Of a DNA stretch of 64,000 nt, positions 25,801-40,800 are shown one piece after another (positions within the stretch are counted from its first letter, which is position 1; each line of letters opens with the position of its first letter). The notes beneath the pieces are model-generated. The model worked only from the letters and a program-made list of their open reading frames with translations, ran no database searches and was not told the origin of the DNA. The position numbers and the translations under genes are program-made. This stretch comes from Rallus limicola (taxonomy: Eukaryota > Chordata > Aves > Gruiformes > Rallidae), in contig JAKCOZ010000001.1 in assembly GCA_022605955.1 (NCBI GenBank), positions 23,428,146 to 23,492,145 on the forward strand, read 5' to 3'.

Positions 25801-28800
25801 ACTGGCTGGGGTACCCTTGTGTTCAGGCTCACAATTCACTGGTGTGATTTAATTACATAGTAGCATGAAAGTTCCATTTTGGCTAAAATAGTAGGCAGGG
25901 CTGTGTCCAAGGTCTGCTTCCTTTAGGCAGAATGGTTTGGTTCAATTTACAGTCTGGGATCTTGAATTTCTATGATGTAGTTGTTGTAATAGAAGTGTAC
26001 ATAGATGTACCTGTTTGGTATTTCAGGCCAAGTAATGAGAATGCTATGCAGGCTTCTCTGAATTTGTCCTTGATTACAACCCTGGAGTAAGTCCAGGCAA
26101 GGCAAATACACTTTGAGTACCTCTCCTTGTGGTCCTTCTTTGCCTGCCCAAGACTTGTATATTTCAGCAATAGCTTGTAAAAAATGCTTGATATATCAAA
26201 ATTTAACAACAACTTGAGGTGTTCTTTGGAACATTAGATCTGGCCTCTATGAAAGGAGGGATGTCAGCCAGGTAACTGGTGACTGACTTGTTTTGCTTTC
26301 ACTGTCCATGGCTGATACTCTGGTGACTCTCTGCTCTCAGGGTTACACAGATGAGCCAGTGTCCAAGATCCTGTGCCATGTAGAAGATGGGACCATTGTC
26401 CAGCTGGACCGCTGGAATCTCCAGGTTGAACGCAACCCTGATTTGCCACAGGATGAGCTGGAGGATGGGGCACGTAAGGTTAGAGCCTTCTTTTTCCGAG
26501 GGAAACTATAGGATGCTTCACAGTGTCTTTGGGTTACACTGTAACATGGATGAGTGAGGAAACTTAAAAACTTTTTAATTTTCTAGTTACATCTTTTCCT
26601 TTTGCTCTTTTCATGTGTCTGTGCTTCCAGAAATGTGTGAAACATAATACATACAGCCATTATTTCTTGTTTGTAAATCTCAGACATTTAGTGTTTATAT
26701 CAAGAATCAAGTGCTGGCAAAATGTCCGTAGCATCTTATCTGGAAGGTCATTGGTGTGTTTGGGCGGTGGTTCAATTCTCTGCCAGCCCCCTGCTCCCTT
26801 TAGTTAACCTTGTGTGGCAGGAGAAGTAATCCTGTGACCACCATCCATTTCTAAATTAGAAATATAAATCTAAAAATCCATGTTGGAGGAGAATTTTATT
26901 TCTTCAGATTTGCTAATGGATACCTTCTTTTTCCTACTTTACAGCAGAGTAGTGTATTTTTGTATTTAGCTTCTTTTGTGTAGATCTTCATATATAGTTG
27001 TCTTAGTTTAACAATGAAAAAAGTCTTTGAGGAATCATGCTTATAGTAATATGTTATATGGACTTCACATGTTGAAAGTGTTACAATAAAAAAAAAATAC
27101 TGTGAAACATTTTCCTCATTTCAGTCAAAATATCCAGCTTATCTAGTGGATGCTACTATTCTCCCTCCTCACAACCCTGTTGGGCATGTGTGATGATGAA
27201 AAGGCCAGATGTGTGCTTCCCTGCCCCGTGCAGAACAAGGGCGTTTTGCCTGGAACTTGCCTTACTTCTGGTTATATATGAAGCAGGAAGAACACAGCCT
27301 GAGTTTCATTCATCATGCTGAGCTTGAAGAGCCAGCAATTCAGAAAGCCTTTGTATTAACATGTTAAGTGGAACAGCATTATGGGAAATCTCAATGACAA
27401 CATAAGGAATACTTTGAAGTGTTTACAAAGATATATATGTGATCTTTTCCAGCCTTCACAATTCTATAAAGCACTGTAGATGTGTTTGTGTTCTTTAGGC
27501 TTTTGTATCTGATCATCTTCCACAAACTATTACTAACCTTCAGAGCATCCTTCTGCATACATTTCTCCAATATATTCCACTTTTTTCTTCTTAAGGTTTC
27601 ATAAGATGCCAGGTTTAAAATAGTTGATTGTTGGCGAGTCATGAAATGTTTTATTCGTGTTATTTTTATATGTCTTTTTATTATTCAATTACAGCTTCCA
27701 CTCAGTGTCTTCAATAATTACTTCAGCCTTGGCTTTGATGCACATGTTACACTGGAGTTCCATGAATCTAGAGGTAATGGGAATGTTTTATTTCTTTGGG
27801 AGTGAGCTGTTATTTTATGAATTTTAACTGGAGTTGGATTTAACATCTTGTTCTTCTAATTCAGAAGGAAAGTTGCAACATAAAAACCCAAGATACAGAA
27901 ACAAGTAGGAAGGAAGTGTTTGTATCAGGAACTTCCAAAGGGCTTAATGATTTAAAAACTTTAAAAGTACAAGGAAAAATGGCATTTACTGAAGGAAAAG
28001 GGTTGAAAGAACTTTTCAAAGTTTTTGATCTTCTGAAGGAGAAACCAAGTACAGATATAAATGAAATTTATGCTGATGCAGAAGTGTCAGAATTAGAGCA
28101 GAAAAAAAACCAAATGTAAGTCAGGTGCCAGTTTTACCTTCAGTGTGGAGGCAGAGGGAACAGAAAAGCTGTGAGGCTGGGGAACTAGTGGGAGGATAAT
28201 TGTGTTCTCAAACTGAACAGCTGTTACCTATGGGTGAGTATAGCATAATATCATTGGACTTGGTACAGACCTGGAGTATCTGTATGCAAATGAAACATTT
28301 TACTGAAGTCCACAGAACTGTCAGGAACTTGAGCTGTTGTAGCATCTTGTTTGTCCCCTTGCCAATGGCAGTTATACCACCACCCCACAGAGATCTAAGT
28401 GTGGCTTAACAGGTGGGCTTTGGAGTGATGTCAGCTGCTCTATTTATATGGTTTGGGCAAGCATGATTGTATAACAAACCTTATTCAATTGTCTGTGTTC
28501 CATTTTGGTCGCTTGAGCTTCATGTCCAGGTATTTTTTCCTGAATGACAGCCTCCCTTGTCTTCACTTTCATACCATCCGAGTGTCATTTCAAGAAGAAA
28601 AGATAGCACTCCAATGCCATGCTAAATAAAGTGTGAGATGCATGGTGGAATGAGCTAATGCATATTTAATAATGTTTAAGACTGCTTCAAGCTTTAGGAA
28701 TAATAATGAGGGGGCACAAAAGGGCACAGGAATGAAATAACGACAGCTGTATGATTATTTTTTTTTACGAATGCGTATCACTATGCATTGCTAATGTGAC

Positions 28801-31800
28801 TGTGAATATGCTGCATAGAAGAAATGCATAGCTACTTTCTTACTTAATGGAGGCATTACTTAATAATGAAGTAATGGAGCCCCATAAAGAATGGACGTTA
28901 TTCCAGAGATGCCAGTGTTTAAAAAATTTACATGGGTGAAAAAAATACTTGGCAGAGCAAGCTGTGTGTCTGTGACTGGTATGTGTGTTCAGGGGAGCTT
29001 TTTAAGCCCAAGTGTCTACTTTTACATGTCATTACTGCTGGTGTCTTCCTATGCTCTCAAATACTAAAATGTACAAAGTGAGTGCAATATATTTTGGGAG
29101 GGAAAAGCTTGTAGCCTTGGAGGTTTTGCTGGTGTGTGGGTTTTATCGTGTTTCATGTGGAATAAAGCATCACAAACCAAATTCCCATCTCATTTACAAT
29201 TCATGACAATGGAGAGAAAGTCTTAGCAAAACTTTAGCAAAATTTAAGCCAGTCTCATGTCTGTTGCACTCGGCCAATTAAGATATATGGTTGTATTAAG
29301 TGGAATGATTGTCATTACACATAGTTGTAAAGCAAAAAACCACCATGAACTCCCCAAAACAAAGGAAATGAGATTGATTTGAACTCTCAGACCATCAGGG
29401 CATTTAATGCAATTGAAATTGGTCAGCAGTTATATTTAGAATCAGCAGTGATTGTACTGTCTCAGAGGAACCTATACGTGAATGTGGCCTTTTCCATGGC
29501 AACCCCTATACTTTTCTTGCAACTAATCAGATTGAACCTTGAGGGTTGGCTCCAAGCTTAATGTATTTAGCTCTGTTTCTTCAGGAAGTGTTCTGGGTAG
29601 TGACTCTTTCCAGTGACAATATCCTACCTTGTTATTGTTATGCTTTGGTGGATCAAAGGAGATGCAATTTACTTTATCCCTGTTGACATGCTGTTTGATC
29701 CCTCAGCTCTACAGGACTGTTCATTTATGGGACACTTCCCTGCATACATACACAATCAAACACATTCTATTTCCCACTCCGTTGATGGCTTGAGAATGCG
29801 GAGGAGTGGAGTACGCTTTGGATATGCAGTCAGTAATTTACTTCTACAAAAAAAAGTTACATTCTAATCAGCTTCGGGCTCTATTCCACGTAATAGAAAG
29901 AGTCCTTCCCCCCTATCCATGCTAAGAAGTAGGATCATTTCAGTATGTTGAAGGACTGCTGAGCCTCTGACCTCAGAAAGGCTCCTTTTCTGTTCTAAAC
30001 TGGGGCTCTAGTTCAAGTCAGTATTTGTTGTAAGATCCATGTAAACGCAAGTATAATGGTGGATGCTGCCTGGAGCCACAGGGATAGCTGCATCAAAGAA
30101 GGTGCAGCACAGGCACTGAGCCTTCATGAGTCTTCTGCTTCTTTGCATGGAGTATGGAGAATTTCTGTAAAGATCTGCCCACTCAGTGAGTGAGAGGAGA
30201 TTTATTTATGCAGTTACATTAACTGTTTGAAGAAGAGGTATCCATGACTGTGATCCAGGCTCACCCACAACACAACAAATGGATAAACAGTAGCCAGGCA
30301 AACAACCAAACAAGAAATGCAAAGTAGCTAATTCTTACAAAATGGAGTGTTATTTTGTGAGATATAGTGACTTCAAATAGAACTACAAGTCTATTTCCAG
30401 TTTCAGGTGGTCATTTCAGAAGAAGTAATTTGGAAGTGTTCACACCAGTGTGGTGGTTTAGACATGAGACTATCATGATGCTCGTATGCTTTCACTAGAG
30501 AATTACTGAGCAAGAATAGCTGGTTGGTACTATCACTGCATACAATGTCAGAAGAGGGCTGTTTCTCTGGATGCCACGGGCTAGGAAAGCAGTTCCTAGG
30601 GGAGCATGAGAATGACCTGTTTTCTGGGAAGCATGCCTTACACTGAGAGATTAAAGGAGCTCTTTTTAGCTTAACAGAAAGAAGGTTAAGAGGCGATTTA
30701 ATCGCTGCCTGCAAGTATTTACTCAAGGAGAAGATATCTGATAGTTGGGGGCTCTTTAATCTGACAGAGAAGTATAATAAGATTTGCAGTTGACAGCTGA
30801 AGTCTTAAAAGTTCAAGATAGGAAAGCTCCACATATTTATTTTATAACAATGACAATAATTAACAATTGGATGTACTTTACTTCTGGACTATTAAAATTT
30901 CCCATCACTTAAGCTAATCAAAATGAAACAGTTCCCTAAATAGGTTATAAAGTAACCACTTTTTTTTCCTCTACAGGAATATTTTGGTGGAGATTATTTA
31001 TTCCTCAGTACCTCTGTAACACATCAGAATTTAATGTCTATTTTCTCTTGTAATTTTCTAATGCCTTACTACTGCTTCAAAGCATGAGTTAGTGTTACAT
31101 GGATTTCTAATAATTCTTAGAGGTCTGTTCTGCACTGATAGAAATAGAAGTCTCACAAATAGTTCTGAGGGATCGCAAGATGAATAGTCTAAGAGGTGCT
31201 GAATTAACTGATTGCATTATTGTTACATCTTTGCTCATTTTTCCATCTATTTTCACTCTACAGGAAAGGAGAAGGATTCAATATCAGTGTTTGAAATCTC
31301 ACAGCAGATAATGGCACAGATGGGGACTCTAACACAAGAAAACTGTGTTTATGTTAATATTTCCACTGAGTCATGTGTGCTAAAAGCACTGTAGTGCTAG
31401 CAGGGAATGTGAATGGAGTATACTTGTTTTATTAAAGTATTCGTATTTTCCTTTTTTATCTTTTTTACAGAAGCAAATCCAGAGAAATTCAACAGCCGAT
31501 TCAGAAATAAAATGTTTTATGCAGGGGTGAGTTGTTATTCATCTTACAGACTGACATTAACTTAGTTGTTTTAGTGTTTTTGTAAGTACTTTCCACCTTG
31601 CTTTCTCACATCAGGAGCTCATGCCAGTTCATTTTGCATGTTGCAATTTGAAGTGCACAAGTACTCTTTCCAGCAATGCCGCACACATGCCTGTTGGAAA
31701 GTGCCTGAAGCACTGTTGTTTTATGGTGCTTTACAGGTGAGAGAAATGCACCTCCTTGGGATGTAATACTGGTCACGGCTTCTCCCCATGCTTCTGATTC

Positions 31801-34800
31801 ATAGGCTACTGAACAAACCACTCTGCTTCTCTGAGGGTTTGGGCAGCACATTGATAGTGACTTTTCTAGAGCAGTTCCCCAAGTGTCAGCATGTGTCTTT
31901 GCAGCTTTCAAGAGTAGTCTTGGTTGTAGAATTGCAGGGATTGGGGGCAGAGATCAGCTATTTGGAGTAATTAATTTTCATATGTGAATATGCAAATAAA
32001 ATTGCCCATTTCTGCTGCATTCTGGAGATACATGGACAACCCTTTATTCTAAAATGAAATTATTAGGAGGGAAATACTAATTTGATAATGGATGACATAA
32101 TGCCTTTCTGGATGATGACTCCCTCTGTACCCATGTGCCTTAAACAAGGGAACAAATATGTGAGCAAGAATTTGCATTTCAATTCTCGGATGCTCAAGAA
32201 GCTTCTTTGGTTAACCTCTCAAGAGGAGAAGTTTTATGATTTTAAAAAAAAATATAAAAATCTCCTGAAAGCAAAAAAGAATAGGTTTGACAAAAGGATG
32301 GTATTTTGGTAATTATCTCTGTGTTGGGATAAGAGATGAGAAAAGAGGAGAGAAGCAGCACCAATGGCAATTCCTGCGCTCATTTCTGTTGCAGGCAGCC
32401 TTTACAGACTTTCTGCAAAGAAGCTCAAGAGATTTATCCAAGCATGTTAAAGTAGTGGTAAGTATGAGAAATTATGTCATAGTATTGTGGGAAGAGGGAG
32501 GAATGGAAAGAGAGTGAGGTGAGAGTTTAATGGCTCTGTTACTTTTCAGTTTTGAGCATGACATTTGCAACACATTCCAAGGAAAGTCTTGGGAAAGTTG
32601 TTACAAAGCAGCAACACTTCTCTTGTCTGTGGCTCCATTCAGCAATTTCTCTGTGCTCTGTCACTTTGGCTTTGTAGTGTGATGGTACAGACCTGACTCC
32701 AAAGATCCAGGAGCTGAAGTTCCAGTGTATAGTGTTTTTAAACATACCCAGGTAAGCTCAAGACAGATGCTTGGAGTTATAAACGAAAAAAAAACCCAAC
32801 AAAATAAATCAAAAACCAACACCACGAAAACCAAACCAAACAAACCTCCAAAACAAAACCCCAACAGACAAAACCTGCAAGTTGTCCTAGACTGGGTGGA
32901 TGTATTGCCACTGTGCTGCCTTCTTGAGAGATAGGTGCTTATAATGCTGGTAATTAGCAACACAGAATGGGAGCCGAGTTCAGGGTGTAGCTAAACCATC
33001 CTTTAAAATAGCAAATATTCTGATGCAGAGATATCAGAGATACTAGAAATTATTTGCAAACATGCTTTCAGTAGTTGTGCACCTGAGCTGCAAACAGGAG
33101 AGTAAAGGCATAGTTGCCTGGTCTTTTGCTTGATTAGAAGCAGAATGTTGAAAAAAAGAAAACGGGGGTGGGGGGGAAACGATCAGCATTTTTCCAGAAA
33201 AGGAACACCAAAATTTGAAAGAAGTGCTGTTTTTTTAACATGTTAGAAGGTGCCCCAAATGGACAACTTTTAAGAAAATAGCTACAATTCTATCTCCTGC
33301 TCTCTAAAATAGTAGTAGAATTAAAACTTTTCTTGATTGTGCATCCCTATCAATAATAATAAAAAAAGGGAACACCACCTCAATATATTTCTTTACAAAT
33401 TATATACATATACTGCTGTACTAACATATTACATACACTATAAAACAGACACAAAAATAGAAATAAGGAAAGGATGTGATAAAGTTGAAACAAGCACTGG
33501 TTCAATGTTATTTTTTACATTTATTAAGAGGACAAACAATATTTTATTAACATGTCTTAATTGTCTTGTCAGGTGTAGATTTTACTTGCACAACCCCTGT
33601 GGTGCATGCACCCCACTTTGGAGAACACTGCTTTAGACAACCCACCCACTTTGCTCCACATACAGTCCCAAGCATTTGATCTTTTGAGTCCTGCACTTCT
33701 CTTGCTGCGAGCTTCTACTTAGTGTGACCTCTCCAGTTACCCCTTCCTTCACTCTTAGATCACTTTTACACCCATTCTTTAATGGTAGACAGATAGATGC
33801 CACAGCTGCATCTGTTCCTCCTTCTTATTTCTCCCTGCCTCCTCGAGCTTGAAAGTGGTTTGCATTCTTTATAGTGTGAGAGGTTCTGAGCCAGCAAGGA
33901 GAGAGGAAGTGGAGCTCCAAGGCTGGAGTTGCTGCTGCAGCCCCATGGCTGCCTAGCAGAGGGGCTCAGCAGCTTTCTGGCTCAACAGCTAGTCTGCAGA
34001 AAGCAAAGCAAGTAAGGAGAACAAAGTGCTACTGCTCTGTTATTTCCTGGTGTTTCCCCATTTTCCTCTCACAAAGGAATCTGCTAAAGATTATGATGGA
34101 TACATTTATGGATGGTGTGTCAGTTTGGAAATGAGACAGATTTCCCCTTTTGTCCATTCCTTGCCAGCATAACTTTTAATTGTCCCAGAACTGAATCCTG
34201 CAACAGATATCTGGGTACTTCTGGAGGACATCAGAACACTCTAGTAGTCAGGCTATTAGTCAGGACCCATCAGGGGAAACTTCTTTCTAAAACCTTGCTT
34301 TCCAAACCTCTTTCTCTAGGTATTGTGCTGGCACAATGCCCTGGGGAAACCCTGGAGATCACAGAGATTTTGAGCCTCAGCGCCATGATGATGGCTACAT
34401 TGAAGTGATTGGATTCACCATGGCCTCATTGGTGAGTATATTGCAGGTGCTACCAGGCTTGGTGAGTTTGGTGGGAGGTGATGCAGAGTGCAAAGTTGTC
34501 TGTTTCTGAACCACCATGATTCCACATACTATCAGCTAAGTCTAAAACATGCTCTGCTATTAGGTTTCAAATGAGGGCGACAAATAGTAATTTTCTAATG
34601 AAAGAAGTGTTAGTTAATAAGAAATATGTACTCTTTGCAAAATATAGCTCATTTGCAAATGCTGTGCTCCCAAGTTAAACAGCAAGATTATTACAATCAA
34701 AACAGTGTGCATGTATGTTTTTACTGTGGGAATGTTCTGTGGTCAAATAATTACCACTGTTTCTTTTTAGCTTTTGCATATTTCAATTCATGGCTTAAAA

Positions 34801-37800
34801 GTTTTTGGGTTTGTTTTTGTTTATTAAAAAAACTGGCTACTGGAAACAAATATGGAATATTATATAAAATTACATGCCCATACACTTTCCGTACACCCAC
34901 TAAAAAAAGTTGTGAAAAATTCGTAATAGGTGTGGAAAAGTTAGTAATATTTCTGGAGCAATTGTTACCTCTCTTTTTGTTCTGCTAGGGAAAGAAAATC
35001 TTCTTTTCTATTTTAGCCTAGTAGATTTTGTGAAATGAACATTTGGTACTTCACCTCTGAAGATTTTGGGATTTGTTTCTGAAAATGCTGTAAAAGTCTA
35101 CTTATCATGTACTGATTTGCAATTTTCAGCTGGTCTCTTTTTGGAGTTTGCCATCTATGTGTCTCTAGCCATTCAGAGTAGCTAGAGTGATCACAAAGGC
35201 ACCAACAATTTTAGTTGTGACTGGATTTAAGTAGTCGGGCCCTTTGAGTGGCTATTTCTCTTTAAAGGAAGCCTAATTCAGAACTGAGAGTCAGTGTTGT
35301 TTGTGATGCTCAGGAACTGTTGTAATCCTAGGCTGTGTTGATATAATCCTAACTTGATCTATATGTCTCCCAGATGAGCGTGATCATATCCAAGAAAGTC
35401 TATGAGAACTAGGAAGAGAAGTACTTTGTAAGAGAAGTTATTATTAGTATCATGGACTCTATTAGACCATAGAGAGCAACTTGCTCTAGGTGATCCTGCT
35501 TTAGCAGGGCAATTGGACTATATCACCTCCAGAGGTCCCTTCTAACCCTTGTTCTCTGATTCTGTGATGTTTAACAGTCGATTCATAATATTAAGTGCTC
35601 AGAGCAGGATTAAGGTCCTGTGTGTAGGCTGCTTTCTGTTACTAGTGTATAAATATAGGATTTTTTTTCTGCATCTGATAAGTAAGAGTTAATAATCACA
35701 TTAGAAATTTAAAAAATGCATTTCTGCCCAAATGTGTCTGCTTCGAACTTAAAGGATTTGCCTATTGTTCTCCTTGTTTTATTTCTTTGAAATTAATTCT
35801 TGAACATACTTAATTGTTTTTAACAAGATCCTTCTGCTTGCTCTTTTCAGCCTGTCTAGTCTTGAGGTTGAGTTGCTGTGTAAACTTTCATAATAAGATT
35901 AAGGACTGTATTCTGTTCAGGAGGGGGAAATAATTTCTCTTTCCCACAGATGTACCCAATTAGGGTCATTGTTTTAAAGAGCAACAAGTTAGTAGCATTG
36001 CTCTTAATGTAAAAACAAACCAAAACAAACTGAAAACTTTAAGAATAAATACAGATACTCATTTGTGCATGCACATATGTCTGTGTACATATTTGTATGT
36101 GTAATATGCTTGTCATATACCAAGGTGATGATACATGCAACATGTATGGTTAGATAATGTTGCCCACCACTTGTCCTTGTGAAATTTTAAGTCCTGCTTT
36201 GCAATTTTGGCGTGAAAATACATTCATTGTCACTTGTTAGAATGCCTTACATGTGTGTAATGGATTCTGTCACCAAAACTGCATTTTGGATGCAACTGCC
36301 TTAACTATCTGTTGTGAGTTGTTGTTAATTTGATTTTCCTGTTTGTGGTTTTGTTTTGGTTTTCCTTGTGTGTTCATTTTGGCTGTTTTTTTTTTTTTTT
36401 TTCTTTTTGTTTTTCAGGCTGCTCTCCAGGTGGGTGGTCATGGAGAGAGGTTGCATCAGTGCCGTGAGGTGACACTTTTAACATACAAGTCTATTCCCAT
36501 GCAAGTGGATGGTGAACCATGCCGATTGGCTCCGTCACTCATCCGAATCTCCTTAAGGAACCAAGCCAACATGGTGCAGAAGAGCAAGAGGAGAACATCT
36601 ATGCCTATGCTGAATGAGTGAGTTGGATAGCTGCATGTCCTTATGGCCAAAGGCCCGTTTGGGGCAGCATATTTAGCTATGGATTTTGCATGTACTGGAC
36701 TTGCAGTGCATTTACAAAAAAGAAAGGGGAAAAATTAAAAAAATCACTCCTGAGCTCCCTTACCTGATTTTCTTTTTTATCTTCTGGGTTACCTTCTGTC
36801 TTGCATTTAGAAAGGTGTTGCATCTTTCAGTTATTTAGAGAGGTTTGTGCAGGCTCAGCAGTGTGCCTCTTGGATTCTGACAGTTCTGCATATGTATGCT
36901 GTTTGCCTTTGAAGTGCTTTTGATTCATTTTCTCAGCTTCATTGATCTGCTTTTTAAGCTCCATTGGAGATCCTGTAACAAATTGCTGTAATCAAGAATT
37001 ACTCAGGACATGTTGTAGCCTCTGTTGTGGGACCATGCTGTCTGGGATTGTTTATGGAGAAGGACCTGGCTGTCCACAAAGGGCTGTTTTCACTTTGTAG
37101 GGAATTCTGCTCTAGTATAAAAACCCAAGTGAGAAATGAGTAGTCTAAAGATTAATAGAGAAAAGCAAAGATGACTGGAAACCAGGAACATGACAAGAAA
37201 AAAAGACTGGACTAACATCCTTTTTCATAACAAATCTCCTTTGTAGAGCACTGCAGAGATATTTTAACACACACAAAAAAATTAAATTTTGACCTGTGAA
37301 AATGTCTGTCCAATAAAATATTATAGATTTTTTTTTTGTAGAGCTGACTATTGTATTTCTCATACACAAGGCCTTCATTGCTGCTAAAATGAATGACACA
37401 GCCTTTGCTGTTTTTCATCAAGTATTCTTAAAGTGAAGCAAAGAAGTCTGTTCCTTCTACAAAGATACAGAACTAGAGGCCTAAAGTTATCAAGGATCCA
37501 CATTTTATTCAAACATGTATGCACTGAGGATTACATTTTTCTGGGGAGGGTGGTGTGGGATTTTGCTGTTGCAGCTGTGAAGCAAGGTTTATGAAGAGAT
37601 GTAGTATTTTCCATTAGACTAACTCATATAACTGGAAAAAACAGACAAGGTCTCCGGCACACTGTTTCTGTTCAGGTATCTTAAAAGTTGCCTGTGTCTT
37701 TTAGCTGTATCATCTAGTTGCAGATATTGCTTCAATTCAAACTTTGACTGCAGCCCTTTAGAGCTTCTTGTCATCCACTAGTTGTCAAGCTGTTCATGTA

Positions 37801-40800
37801 ATTCAAGTGTCTCTGTTTCCTTTCAACATCTTCCTCTTCAATTTAGTGCTCAGTGTTCTCTTCCTGAGACTAATGCCTTAAGCTTCAGTATATGTCCATC
37901 TCTCTAATGTGCAATTCCTATTTGCCTAGAAGATACATAAGGTATACTCATCTCTCTTGAGCAGTGAAGAATAGCAGACTCTTGTCTGTGGGCAGTGATA
38001 CCCAATTTCATCCAACCACAACTCAACCATTTGTGAAAGCTAGAATCAAGCAGAGACCAATCCTGGGGCATCTTTTTTCTGCACTGAGAGAGGCTACTGC
38101 AAATGTAAAATGAAAATTCTGGTATTTCAACCTCATAATTAGCATAGTTAGACTTGGATTTTGAGATCTGAATTTAAACTTTGGTAGGGAAATGCGGATT
38201 CATAATACATGTCAGTTGTCAAGAGGATCTTGTTTGTGGTCTAGCTTGATTTCAGTGTGCTATGGTAGACTACACTGCTGTCAGTCCTTTCATTTGACTG
38301 AGATATTTTTCCTGCAGATCCATGTCTTGGGACAATACAGATGATCTGTCAGGGACTCTAGTCTCAGCCTCAAATATCAGAAATAGTGCGTGTGTATATT
38401 TATGTCTGCATCTATATCTATATATCTGTGTGTATGTACTTTGCTCTCAGGTGTTGAAGGGGAATGAGAGATGGGAGTTAGATCCTCTGACGTGATAAAA
38501 AGTAAATGGCGTGTTCAGGGTTAAACTCAAGGAAGCATTTAGTATTGTTAAGAAGTTCATTCAATATGATGCTGATTTGCAGTATTTCACAAGAAAGAAA
38601 TTTTTCAATTAAATATATTTATCTACTTTTCTTAACTTGATATCTGGATTGTACCTCCCTATTCCATTGAAATCTCCCAGAAAGCCTTATATTTGATTGA
38701 ACACGATAGATTGTTCTCTTATGACTATCATCTGAATATTAGATGTGTGAGATAAGTAAATGGGTCTGGAGTTATCCCACGAATTTTTAGACAGCTGTTC
38801 TTGAGCTCCTTGCCAGGAAAGTGATTAAAATTTTATCTCACATCACAGTAACACAGAGTTGCTATTATTTTTGGCTTTGATATTATTGCTGGATAAGGAA
38901 AGCAGTAGGAATGATGTTTTGAGTTTTATCTAGTCCAGTGTCATAAGAAGAAAAAGACTTAATTTGAAGAAGTCTTACACTGTGGGTCTGTTGTCTTACT
39001 CTGTTGTCCTTTGTTCTGGAGGTTTTAAGGAGAGAGGTGTTTAGAGAGGCTAGTGAGTTTGTTGTTTGCCTTGTGGATTCATTTAAGTTTCTAGGAAATG
39101 ATATTTTAAAATTTAAGAGCCCATATAGAATGTGGCTGAGTGAGAAGAACAAAGATTTCATGCTTCTCTCACTTGGGAGTGGGAGAACTTTAGAAACAAT
39201 TCTTGCCTGATTGAAAGAGTTGCCCATCTTCCTGATTGTAACTGTTGTTGCAACTGTTGTTGCAACCTGTAGATGCCCTCAGAGGACATATGTGTATGAG
39301 AAAAAGGTCTGACCTTGTTCGACCTGGTTTTCCCTTCATTTTCTCACTTTTGTGCTTCCAGCACCTAATTGCACAAACTGCCTGATGTAATTCTACACAG
39401 ACCTTCAAGGCTGAAACTCCTATATGTTGAGAATCCTTATTTTATGTGTTGCTGAATAATTTGTCTGTTTCAAGTTGTAGGGAAAAAAATCAGCAGTGCT
39501 TTTGACAGCTTAAAAATTCCTAGTTGTGGTTTGTTTTTTTTTTGGCTGTTTTTATTTGGTTTAAAAGTTTGGCCATGGAAAAAAAAATGAAGAAATAAAG
39601 TTCTAGTGTTTATGTGGGGCTACTTAAACTGAGGGCACCTCCCTTCCTTGTTGACAGCAGCAGTGTCAAAAGCTTCTTCAAAGCTATTATAGAACAAATA
39701 AATGTAATGTGCTGCATTTTGTCATAGCTGAGTGAATTACCGGCAGTTAATCTTTTATTCAGTTATTTAATCTTTCATGGCTGAATTGCCTATAAATAAA
39801 TTTCTCAGTGTATTAATTATCCTGAACTATTCATGGACAAGTTGCTGCAGCTATTGATCTTCCTCCTGTTCATCAAGCATTCGTTTTTCTAAGATTTCCT
39901 TGAAAGTTAAGCTGGTTTGATGTGGCACACAGATTATATGAGTACTCTTGAGTAGGTGAGGATGCCACTTTTAGTTTATACTCTTCTGAAAATTTTGAGT
40001 TGAAGCATAGTGAAGGAAAATCTTGGTGAATGCAGTTACAGTGCCTCTAATTTATTTCTTATGGAGGCTGTCCAAATACATGCGGAATCTCTTCCTCATC
40101 CTACAATGCATCTTATCCCTTCAGTGGAGATAAGTAACAGTCCAATGAAGTGTTTTAAGCCAGGAACAACTTTTTAGGTGCAAGAAATACACAGGATAAG
40201 GTGACGCTGTTCACGCTTGGTTATGGATTGAAACATGTTGGATAGTGAGGTTGTGCAGAAATAAAAAAAGTGGGTTTCTTTCCTTCTCATGTGTCTTTTC
40301 TGTTTGTACCAACAAAGGCAAATTTTTGCTGCATCCAGATCAGCAGGGTCACATTTTCTGCAAAATATTAAATCGTGTTAGTATTCTTCTTCTCTTAAGA
40401 TATTTGGCTGGCTAAGTTCTCATTCCTTTTCTACACTGCTGATCATGGCAATATGTGAAAGAGATAACCTATTGCTTGTTTTTCTGTGATCAAGCCAAGA
40501 ATGTGGTTCTTGTGAGCTATAAGCAAACTGTGTGCAGCATAAGAACAGCTAGGATTCAGTTTTTCAGGAATCATTTTCTGTTTAGAAACTAATGTTTAGT
40601 ATGCTGCTCAGTAGGTTTCAATTAATGATCACTTTCCAAACCTCAAAAGATGGTATCTTGCTTTCACTGGCTTTTAGAAATCTATTTAGTTTGGGTTCAG
40701 GAAGAATGTCCTGCATGATGGAAGATAAAGAAGAAGGAAGACCTTATAGATAAAACATATTCCGTACACTTTAGAGAAACAAAGGGAACATCTGAGTATA

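Larger units (their letters stand above)
27774..31470 (+). other. DGKI: DGKI intron, 3697 nt
   Basis: Contains the unexplained 83-codon open frame with splice-like edges (27865-28115) and an old CR1-like block (30630-30790). The open frame at 29613-29867 has no supporting context. Confidence 0.6.

Noticed and set aside
29613..29867. 84-codon open frame in the intron after the FHESR exon
   Set aside because: No acceptor or donor at matching positions, no DGKI frame continuity, and no recognisable family.
38883..39227. Minus-strand 114-codon open frame and its + strand partner 39004-39210
   Set aside because: Overlapping open frames on both strands without similarity or splice context point to chance.
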